NCBI GenBank assembly: GCA_018725345.1
Contig: QLUI01000103.1
Coordinates: 1 to 6,598 of the forward strand
DNA: 6,598 nucleotides
Source: Bacillota bacterium
GTDB lineage: Bacteria > Bacillota > Dethiobacteria > Dethiobacterales > Dethiobacteraceae
Direction: 5' to 3'
The translations under genes were made by a program, and so were the position numbers. A model generated the notes under the pieces. That model was given only the letters and a program-made list of their open reading frames with translations, was not told where the DNA came from and ran no database searches. The stretch's first letter is position 1, and each line of letters opens with the position of its first letter. Below, in pieces: positions 1 to 6,400 of this stretch.

Positions 1-2
1 AG

Positions 3-8
3 AGGAGG
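3..8 (+). promoter_or_regulatory. Ribosome binding site of the channel gene
   Basis: AGGAGG lies 5 bases before the ATG at 14. A GTG at 11 is also in frame but would leave only 2 bases of spacing, so this site selects the ATG at 14. The promoter, if there is one here, lies upstream of the window. Confidence 0.75.
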
Positions 9-13
9 TTGTG

Positions 14-1213
14 ATGAAGGTCGTTCTTATCGTGTTAACATTGATGTCCTTCCATATTAAGATAGCCGGAGGGGAAGAGTTGGAAAAACTTTCTTTGGAA
101 GAGGCATTGAAAATCGCTTTTATAAATAATCCTGAAATAGTGACAGCAGAAAAAAATATTGAATCAGCAAGGGCAAGAGTTGTTCAGGCTTTGGCTTATC
201 CTAATCCTGAACTTGAGACGGTAATGAAAAATCCTTCCGGAGGTGTAGAAGTTGAAGTCAGTCAAGAATTGGAACTCTTTGGGAAAAGAACACTCCGGGG
301 AAATATGGCAAGAAATGAGATTAAAATCTACGAAAGTGAGTTGGAGTTAATCCACTTGGGGGTCTCTTTTAAGGTTAAGGAATCATATGCTCAGATATTG
401 TTGGCAAGAAAAATAGAGGAACTTGCTGAGGAGTCTTTAAATCTAACCAGGAAATTTTTGGATAAAGTCCGGGAGAAATTTAATCTTGGAGAAGTTTTAA
501 GGAGTGAATTACTCAGGGCGGAGATTGAGATGTTTTACGCTCAAAATGAGTTATTAGTAGCCGAAAAAGATCTCTCTCTTAATAAGGCAAAATTAAATAT
601 TTTACTCGGGAGATCGGTCTCTCATAAATTCGTTTGCACCGATGAATTTGTTTATAAAGAGAGGCGGTTTGATTTAGACACGCTTATAAAAAATGCTTTG
701 ATAAACAGGCCAGACCTTAAGGCTAAAAAACTGATGCTTGATTCAAAAAATATGGAGGTAAAATTGATGAGAAAAGAGAGGTTTGCTAACCCCTCCGTCG
801 GTTTTTGGGCAGAACGGGAAGACAGAGAACAGAGATTGGGAGTCACCCTGGGAATACCTTTACCTTTCTGGTATAGAAAACAAGGTGAGATTGCAGAGGC
901 AAGAAATGAGTCACAAAAGATAGAATATCAAATAAATTTCCTCAAAAGGCAGATAGAATTAGAAGTTAACAATGCCTTTGGGGAGGTTGTTTTATCTGAT
1001 AGGCAAGTGGCACTGATGGAAAAATCTGTAAAGAAAGGAAGCGAATTAATCAGGCTGATTGAGATGCAATATGCGGAAGGAAAAACCGATTTTTTAACCT
1101 ATCTTGAAGTTCTAACAACATTCAAAGGGACTCGATTGAGTTATTTTAGGTCCATACTTGACCATCAAATAAAGTTAGCGATTTTAGAAAAAACAACAGG
1201 AGGTGAACTATGA
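14..1213 (+). CDS. CzcC/CusC-like outer-membrane efflux channel (TolC family)
   Basis: This encodes a 399-residue outer-membrane factor of the TolC superfamily, the exit duct of a tripartite RND metal pump. Residues 1-20 form a hydrophobic signal peptide ending near AGG; there is no lipobox cysteine, so it is probably not a lipoprotein. Two homologous outer-membrane-efflux repeats follow, at about 27-200 and 220-392. Each opens with the typical ALxxxNP/NRP helix (EALKIAFINNPE near 30-41, NALINRPDL near 227-235). The VSQELELFGKR stretch (82-92) and IPLPFWYRKQGEIAEA (281-296) match positions conserved in CzcC-type channels. The rest is long amphipathic helix suited to the periplasmic barrel. 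Length is ordinary for CzcC. Its stop overlaps the next start as ATGA, implying translational coupling, and its last 20 codons are repeated downstream at 2324-2386. The family assignment is firm; the metal is not shown by this protein. Confidence 0.93.
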   Translation: MKVVLIVLTLMSFHIKIAGGEELEKLSLEEALKIAFINNPEIVTAEKNIESARARVVQALAYPNPELETVMKNPSGGVEVEVSQELELFGKRTLRGNMARNEIKIYESELELIHLGVSFKVKESYAQILLARKIEELAEESLNLTRKFLDKVREKFNLGEVLRSELLRAEIEMFYAQNELLVAEKDLSLNKAKLNILLGRSVSHKFVCTDEFVYKERRFDLDTLIKNALINRPDLKAKKLMLDSKNMEVKLMRKERFANPSVGFWAEREDREQRLGVTLGIPLPFWYRKQGEIAEARNESQKIEYQINFLKRQIELEVNNAFGEVVLSDRQVALMEKSVKKGSELIRLIEMQYAEGKTDFLTYLEVLTTFKGTRLSYFRSILDHQIKLAILEKTTGGEL

Positions 1214-1316
1214 AAAGGTCTTATTGGCCGTGGCTGTTAATTGTAGGTATAGTTTGTTTAATTGTGGGAATATTAGTGTGGAGAGGATTCAGGGAAGAGG
1301 AGCATCCGCATAAACA
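1150..1316 (+). repeat. Direct repeat block A, copy 1
   Basis: These 167 bases are identical to 2323-2489 at every position. They cover the last 20 codons and stop of the channel gene, the AGGAGGTG ribosome binding site, and the first 35 or so codons of the adaptor (membrane anchor plus the start of the Cys/His segment). The match begins at the G of 1150 and ends before the C at 1317, which is T in the second copy. Beyond 1317 the copies remain alignable for about 30 bases with scattered differences, then part. Identity at silent sites indicates a recent duplication, ongoing gene conversion, or an assembly loop. Confidence 0.95.
1198..1205 (+). promoter_or_regulatory. Strong ribosome binding site of the mosaic adaptor gene
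   Basis: AGGAGGTG is a near-perfect anti-16S complement located inside the final codons of the channel gene, 4 bases before the ATG at 1210. Together with the ATGA stop/start overlap it supports coupled and efficient translation. The same site recurs at 2371-2378 in front of the intact adaptor. Confidence 0.8.
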
Positions 1317-2175
1317 CGGAGAGGGATGCCATTGCTATTGTTTCGAACAACAAGGGAAGGAGGAAGATGCACACAAACATGACGCAGAGCATCCTGTCCA
1401 TATTGGTCATGGCGCAGAAAAATCGTCCCAGGTCACGGTTTGGACCGAGCGATTCGAAATTTTCCTTGAGCATGCATTTATCGTGGCAAATACACCAACC
1501 AAATTTATCACCCATGTCTCCGACCTGCAAACACTTAAGCCTCGGGGAAAAGGACCCGTTACTTTCATTTTGCGTCGCGGCTCCGAGACACCGGACAAGC
1601 ATATCGCACGGGCTCCGGTTAGAGACGGTATTTACATTCCAGAACTAACTTTTCCACTACCTGGTGAGTGGAGTCTGTCGCTGGTTATCCCCCTTGAAGG
1701 CAAAGATCATCTCGTCGAACTGCCGCCTTTTGAGGTATATGGTTCCCATGAAGAAGTTGACCGTGCTCCATTTCCTAAAGAGATCGCTGGCATAAGTTTT
1801 CTCAAGGAACAGCAATGGAAAATGCTAACCAGGGCCGAACCTGTGGGACGACGAAAAGCGATAGGACAGGAGACCTTGGTTGTACCAGAGTCGGCTCTGA
1901 TTGATGAAAACGGCAAGCCAGTAGCTTTCGTCCAGGTAGCCGGCGAAACCTTTGAGAAACGTTATCTGGAACTGGGCAACAGAGATAATGACTTTGTAGA
2001 GGTTTTGTCTGGTCTATCCGATGGTGAGCGCGTTGTGACCAAAGGCGCCTATGCCATTGCTGAAGCTGAAAGAAAAAAGGAACATCCGCATAGACATGGA
2101 GAGGGCTGCCATTGCTGGTGTTTTGAAGAGGGACATCCACACAGGCACGATGAAGGAGTTCATCACGAGCACTAG
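1210..2175 (+). CDS. Mosaic adaptor-derived protein with Cys/His clusters at both ends; core domains missing
   Basis: This is a 321-residue reading frame assembled from two adaptor types. Residues 1-35 are identical to the downstream adaptor: a basic start and a membrane anchor (about 6-24). A Cys/His cluster follows, with H32, H34, H36, C40, H41, C42 and C44. Residues about 47-285 are unlike the downstream gene and read as another RND adaptor type. There, 75-177 look like an Ig-fold (FixH/YtkA-like) extension, ISFLKEQQWKM (195-205) is a typical lead into the adaptor core, and 222-283 (LVVPESALID...GERVVTKGAYAI) are a membrane-proximal domain. The lipoyl, hairpin and beta-barrel portions expected between about 214 and 222 are absent. 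Residues 292-321 are a second Cys/His tail copied from the downstream adaptor. GC is higher than in the flanks (47-58% in sampled rows). The TAG stop is formed by the first bases of the palindromic element. Without its core it should not work as a normal adaptor. It could be a pseudogene or a membrane-anchored metal-binding accessory; I cannot decide. Confidence 0.7.
   Translation: MKRSYWPWLLIVGIVCLIVGILVWRGFREEEHPHKHGEGCHCYCFEQQGKEEDAHKHDAEHPVHIGHGAEKSSQVTVWTERFEIFLEHAFIVANTPTKFITHVSDLQTLKPRGKGPVTFILRRGSETPDKHIARAPVRDGIYIPELTFPLPGEWSLSLVIPLEGKDHLVELPPFEVYGSHEEVDRAPFPKEIAGISFLKEQQWKMLTRAEPVGRRKAIGQETLVVPESALIDENGKPVAFVQVAGETFEKRYLELGNRDNDFVEVLSGLSDGERVVTKGAYAIAEAERKKEHPHRHGEGCHCWCFEEGHPHRHDEGVHHEH
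1349..2082 (+). other. Foreign segment inserted between repeat blocks A and B
   Basis: This stretch has no counterpart in the downstream adaptor, where blocks A and B are contiguous. Hand counts give 47% GC at 1441-1500, 58% at 1561-1620, 50% at 1861-1920 and 53% at 1921-1980. Rows of the surrounding genes give 32% at 121-180, 42% at 2701-2760 and 33% at 2941-3000. It encodes parts of a different adaptor type. The edges are approximate because both adaptor types seem to carry a similar HPHKHGEGCHC coding motif at the joint, which may have provided the homology for recombination. Confidence 0.7.
2083..2172 (+). repeat. Direct repeat block B, copy 1
   Basis: These 90 bases match 2476-2565 with a single difference (G at 2093 against A at 2486); the last 79 are identical. 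The block encodes the Cys/His-rich segment from H292 to the end of the mosaic protein. In the intact adaptor the same block follows the membrane anchor (residues 32-61). In the mosaic gene it has become the C-terminal tail. Identity stops exactly where the palindromic element begins. Confidence 0.93.
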
Positions 2176-2322
2176 TGTAGTGTCCCTAACGTTTCTTGAC
2201 ATTTGGCTGTCATTGCGAGGGGCGATGCAACGAAGCAATCTCACTTTTTGGTTCAGAAAACAAGATTGCTTCACTTTGTTCGCAATGACAAATGTAAAGG
2301 GACTTATGGGACGGTACACTAT
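2173..2322. mobile_element. 150-bp palindromic MITE/REP-like element
   Basis: The stretch between the repeat copies is an imperfect inverted repeat along most of its length. The outer ends TAGTGTAGTGTCCC (2173-2186) and GGGACGGTACACTA (2308-2321) pair at 12 of 14 positions. Next inward, CTTGACATTTG near 2195-2205 pairs with CAAATGTAAAG. Further in, TGTCATTGCGA (2208-2218) pairs exactly with 2280-2290, and GAAGCAATCT (2232-2241) pairs exactly with 2263-2272, around a loop of about 21 bases. No transposase is encoded. From memory, the CATTGCGAGG...GAAGCAATC core resembles intergenic palindromes scattered through many environmental bacterial genomes. It starts exactly at the end of block B and ends exactly at the start of block A copy 2. 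It supplies the TAG stop of the mosaic gene. No target-site duplication is visible. Confidence 0.7.
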
Positions 2323-2323
2323 G

Positions 2324-2386
2324 TCCATACTTGACCATCAAATAAAGTTAGCGATTTTAGAAAAAACAACAGGAGGTGAACTATGA
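2324..2386 (+). pseudogene. Duplicated 3' fragment of the channel gene
   Basis: These are the last 20 codons and TGA stop of the TolC-like gene, corresponding to S380-L399, carried along in block A. The fragment has no start of its own. It matters only because it brings the ribosome binding site and the ATGA overlap with the intact adaptor at 2383. Any ribosome reading it in frame would have to enter from a spurious start in the element. Confidence 0.85.
2371..2378 (+). promoter_or_regulatory. Ribosome binding site of the intact adaptor
   Basis: AGGAGGTG lies 4 bases before the ATG at 2383 and is a duplicate of the site at 1198-1205. It gives the intact adaptor its own strong initiation signal despite the disrupted upstream copy. 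I see no convincing promoter in the 150 bases before it, so expression probably depends on read-through from upstream. Confidence 0.8.
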
Positions 2387-3411
2387 AAAGGTCTTATTGG
2401 CCGTGGCTGTTAATTGTAGGTATAGTTTGTTTAATTGTGGGAATATTAGTGTGGAGAGGATTCAGGGAAGAGGAGCATCCGCATAAACATGGAGAGGGCT
2501 GCCATTGCTGGTGTTTTGAAGAGGGACATCCACACAGGCACGATGAAGGAGTTCATCACGAGCACGAGGAGGAAGGTGTTGTCCAAATATCTACTCGGGG
2601 CAAGAAGATGATAGGATTAAAAACAGATAAGGTTGCTATGCGGCATATAAAGAAAAGTCTACGAATTACCGGAGAGATAGCCCAGGATAGCGAGAAATTA
2701 TTCCATGTCACTTCCAATATTCCGGGTGAGATAGTTGAAGTTAAAGTTGGTTTGGGGGATAATGTGGAAAAAGGAACTTTACTGGCACTTGTCAAAGGCA
2801 GTAAAGACGGGAAAATTGAAGAGATAAAATCTCCCAGTGGGACACTAATTATAGGACAGCGTATTTCTGAGGGAGAAGAAGTGGACATGCTTACTTCTCT
2901 TTTCACAATAGCCGATATATCTACGATGAAAGCAAGTTTTGATGTCTATGAAAAAGATATAGCCATTGTAAAATTGGGACAAAAAGTCAAAGTGAAAACC
3001 CGTGCATATCCCGGCAAGATTTACCCCGGTGAAATAACATTCATCTCTCCACGGGTTGACAGGAGAACAAGAACTATAAAAATAAGGGTAGATATTGATA
3101 ACTATGACCACACGCTGAAACTCGGTAAGTTTGTTACAGGAGATATAATTTACACGGCTCCTCACAAAATGGTATCTATTGCCAATTCAGCAATACAAAG
3201 ATGGGAAAACAAAGAAATTGTTTTCATACCAATAGGGGACAACAGATACAAACTGAGGGAAATCAAATTAGGAACGACAGGGGAGGAGTTTTCAGAAGTG
3301 ATTGCCGGGCTTAAACTTGGTGAACAGGTAGTGACCAAAGGTGGTTTTCACCTGAAAGCTGAACTCCAGAAAGCGGCTATTGACTTCGGTGCCCACGGCC
3401 ATCCGCATTAA
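2383..3411 (+). CDS. RND periplasmic adaptor (CzcB/CusB-like), Cys/His-rich N-terminus, no coiled-coil hairpin
   Basis: This 342-residue membrane-fusion protein links the RND pump to the outer-membrane channel. Residues 6-24 are a hydrophobic anchor; C15 has no lipobox context. Residues 32-61 form a metal-ligand-rich stretch (HPHKHGEGCHCWC, then HPHRH and HHEH). The first lipoyl half is about 108-138 (SNIPGEIVEVKVGLGDNVEKG). The second is about 147-178 (IKSPSGTLIIGQRISEGEEV, ending LFTIADIS). The beta-barrel is about 180-258, with RAYPGKIYPGEI and the RRTRTIKIRVDI strand. The membrane-proximal domain is about 262-323, ending GEQVVTKGGF. The protein finishes with a short His tail, GAHGHPH. Only about 8 residues separate the lipoyl halves, where CzcB-type adaptors usually carry a long helical hairpin. 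The ATG at 2383 follows a strong ribosome binding site. The pump gene starts 20 bases downstream. The family is clear; the metal bound is not known. Confidence 0.9.
   Translation: MKRSYWPWLLIVGIVCLIVGILVWRGFREEEHPHKHGEGCHCWCFEEGHPHRHDEGVHHEHEEEGVVQISTRGKKMIGLKTDKVAMRHIKKSLRITGEIAQDSEKLFHVTSNIPGEIVEVKVGLGDNVEKGTLLALVKGSKDGKIEEIKSPSGTLIIGQRISEGEEVDMLTSLFTIADISTMKASFDVYEKDIAIVKLGQKVKVKTRAYPGKIYPGEITFISPRVDRRTRTIKIRVDIDNYDHTLKLGKFVTGDIIYTAPHKMVSIANSAIQRWENKEIVFIPIGDNRYKLREIKLGTTGEEFSEVIAGLKLGEQVVTKGGFHLKAELQKAAIDFGAHGHPH
2476..2565 (+). repeat. Direct repeat block B, copy 2
   Basis: This copy matches 2083-2172 at 89 of 90 positions and lies in its presumed original context inside the intact adaptor, encoding residues 32-61. 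Past 2565 the reading frame continues into the adaptor core, whereas copy 1 runs into the palindromic element. Confidence 0.93.
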
Positions 3412-3420
3412 AATTGTCTG

Positions 3421-3428
3421 AAGGAGAG
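3421..3428 (+). promoter_or_regulatory. Ribosome binding site fixing the RND pump start
   Basis: AAGGAGAG, with GGAG at 3423-3426, sits 5 bases before the ATG at 3432. An in-frame TTG at 3414 would add six residues but has no suitable upstream site, and this ribosome binding site would then fall inside the gene. The ATG at 3432 is therefore preferred. Confidence 0.8.
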
Positions 3429-3431
3429 AAT

Positions 3432-6400
3432 ATGATTGAGAAAATTATTCAGTTTTCATTAAGACACAAATTCTTAGTAGTGCTGGGGTTTGTGGGGATT
3501 TGTATTGCCGGATTTATCTCCCTTACCCGGCTGCCTATTGACGCCTTTCCCGATGTCAGTCCCAACCTGGTGCAGGTATTTGCTGAGGTTGAAGGAACAG
3601 CTCCCGAAGAGATTGAAGCGTTAGTTACCCGACCAATTGAGGTTGCGATGTTAGGGCTGCCCGGTGTCCAACGGCTCCGTTCACTCTCGTCATTTGGACT
3701 CTCCACGGTAAAGGTCTATTTTGAGGATGATGTGGACATATACTTTGCCCGGCAACTTGTTTCCGAGAGACTTAAAGTAGCCGAAGAAGCTATTCCGGAC
3801 GGATTAAAGATACATCATGGTCTGGAAATGGGACCAATCGCCAGCGGAATGGGGAAAATCCTTTCCTACTATGTTGAAGGGGACGAATATAGCAATGTTG
3901 ATTTGCGCACATTTCAGGACTGGATTATTAAACCCGACATTCAAACTGTGCCCGGTGTTGCCGAGGTTATCACTCAGGGAGGCAATGTTAGACAGTATCA
4001 AATAAAGATATATCCCGCTCAACTTTTGAAATACGATTTAACAATGGAGGATATAATTGAGGCGGTTCAGCAAAATAACCTGAATGTAGGCGCTGGTATT
4101 ATGAAAAAAGGAAGTGAAGAATGGATTATCCGAAGTTTGGGGTTGATTGAAACCGTTAGTGATATTGAGAATATTGTTATCGGTATTGAAGATGGAGTTC
4201 CTGTTTATGTAAGGGATGTGGCAAGGGTGGAATTTGGAGCCGCTTTTAGGCGCGGCATTGCCTCTATGGATGGTCAAAAGGAGATTGTGACCGGAAGCGT
4301 CTATAAACTTCATGGAGCAAATTCCTTTGAGGTGATTGGCCGTCTGAAAGAACGAATAAAAGAGATCAATGAAATCTTACCTCCCGGTGTCCGAATAATT
4401 ACTTTCTACGACCAGTCCTCTCTGGTTAAAAGCAGCATAAACACCGTCAGAGAAGCGCTTACTTTAGGGTTTATTTTGGTCTCTCTTGTCGTATTTATTT
4501 TTTTGGGTAAATTTCGTAATGCCTTAATAGTGGTCTTTTCACTGCCTTTTTCAATGTTATTGGCATTTATTTTTATGCACCGCTATGGAATACCCGGCGA
4601 CCTGATATCTTTTGGGGGAGTAGCGATTGCTCTGGGTATGATAGTTGATGCCACTATTATAATGGTAGAAAAGATTCAATCATCTATTCAGGAGAATTCT
4701 GATGGCAGTTGTTCAACCACAGAAATAATTTTATCCGCCGGTAAAGAGGTAGGACCTTCCCTGCTTTTTTCCATTTTTGTTATCATCGCCGTTTTTATAC
4801 CCATCTTTACTCTTGGGGGTGTGGAAGGAAAAATGTTTAGACCGCTGGCTTTTGCGGTGACTATGACTATGCTCGGTTCTTTGCTCTATTCTCTGATTGT
4901 CGCTCCCGCATTTTGCAGTTTACTCCACAAAAGGAAGAGTGAAGAGAAGAAAAAGAAACCCATTTTTTCCATAGCCCTTAAATTTTACAGGGCAGTGTTG
5001 ATGTTTTTTCTCCCCCGCCGCTTGTTGGTTGTTTCTACAATGGTTATTCTACTTGTCTTGGGCGGGCTGGTTTTTACCCGGCTTGGCAAAGAGTTCATCC
5101 CTACCCTTCAGGAAGGGACAATTCAGGTCTTAGTATATATGGACCCCAACATATCCTTGAAAGAAATCAGTAGTATTGCAACAAAATTAGAAAAAGAGAT
5201 CTTGACTATTCCAGAGGTTAAACGGGTTGTTTCCGACATTGGTTACGGGGAGGTTGGTCCTCATATACATCACACCAATTTTGCCTGTATAACCGTTGAC
5301 CTATATCCCAGGGATAAGTGGAAAACGGTTAAAACCCAGGAAGAACTTGTTTCCAAAATTGACCGCCGTATTGCTGATTTTCCAGGCGCTTCAATCAGTT
5401 TTTCCCAGCCAATCCAGCACGAGATTGATGATTTGATAGCCGGTGCCGGGACCCAGGTGGTAGTGAAACTATTTGGACTGGATTTTGATATTCTCCGTCA
5501 AAAAGCAGCGGAAATAGAAGGAGTCCTTTCCACAATAAAGGGAGTGGCTGATTTAAGGACCGAGCAGGTAGTTGGCCAAACCCAGGTCCAGATAGATATA
5601 AACCGTGATGAAGTAGCACGTCATGGACTGAATATTTACGAGATACAGCATGCAATCCACGACGCCATAGGGGGAGAGGAGGTCGGCAAGGTTTTTGAAG
5701 AAGAGAAAATATTCGGCATCACGGTTAGATTTGCCGAGCCCTACCGCAAAGACATTAAGTCAATAAGAAACCTACTTGTTCGCACTCCTGCCGGGTATAA
5801 TGTGCCGCTTGAACAACTGGCGGACATCGGCACGGTTACCGGCATCAGACAGGTAACCCGTGAAGATGCCCGCCGGTTTATCTCCATTCAGTGTAATGTC
5901 AGAGGACGGGATGCCGGTGGTTTTGTAGAGGAAGCGCAGAAAAGAATAGCAGAGGCGGTAAGCATTCCTTCGGGGTACAGGATTTCCTGGGGTGGACAAT
6001 TTGAATTGCATCAGGCAGCAAACCGGAGATTATCGGTTGTCGTTCCGATTACCCTGTTTCTGATTCTCGTGCTCCTTTACATTTTATTTAATTCATTTAA
6101 GAATGTTCTTTTAATTATACTGAACATACCGTTGGCATTGGTAGGCGGGATATTTGCCCTTGCTATGTTTGGGGAGAATTTGAGTATCCCCTCTTCTATT
6201 GGATTTATCGCGCTTTTTGGAATTACCATGACAAACGGTTTGGTACTAATAACGAGTTTTGAATATCTAAAAAAAGAAGGTCTTGTTTTGAAAGAAGTAA
6301 TAATTGAGGGTTCTCTGTCAAGATTAAGGGCGGTTTTAATGGCTACGATAACCACTGTACTGGGATTACTCCCCTTAATTATAACTACCGGAGTGGGCTC

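Larger units (their letters stand above)
2323..2489 (+). repeat. Direct repeat block A, copy 2
   Basis: This is the second copy of the 167-bp block at 1150-1316, displaced by 1173 bases and identical throughout. It carries a non-functional tail of the channel gene, the ribosome binding site, and the start of the intact adaptor. It overlaps block B copy 2 by 14 bases (2476-2489), as expected for the uninterrupted ancestral arrangement. Confidence 0.95.

Noticed and set aside
1273..1602. Antisense frames of 60-116 codons opposite the adaptor and pump genes
   Set aside because: They lack ribosome binding sites and recognisable domains, and are explained as shadows of the well-supported forward genes.
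2196..2201. TTGACA resembling a -35 promoter box in front of the intact adaptor
   Set aside because: No -10-like hexamer lies 16-18 bases downstream, and the hexamer is part of an inverted-repeat arm of the palindromic element.
2208..2290. The inner palindrome as an intrinsic terminator
   Set aside because: The stem is not followed by a T run, and the same strand must be read through to express the downstream adaptor and pump.
2173..2322. CRISPR repeat or RNA gene within the palindromic stretch
   Set aside because: There is only one unit, with no spacer series, and no tRNA or other RNA signature; nested inverted arms fit a MITE/REP element better.
2051..2386. 111-codon forward reading frame spanning the element
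   Set aside because: Its first part overlaps the mosaic gene out of frame, the middle is element sequence, and the end is the duplicated channel tail. It is a by-product of the rearrangement.
2425..2427. Cys15 of the adaptor as a lipoprotein attachment site
   Set aside because: The preceding residues are G-I-V, without the small residue at -1 that a lipobox requires; the segment reads as a plain membrane anchor.
3414..3431. Upstream TTG start for the RND pump
   Set aside because: It adds six non-conserved residues, has no ribosome binding site, and would place the good AAGGAGAG site inside the gene.
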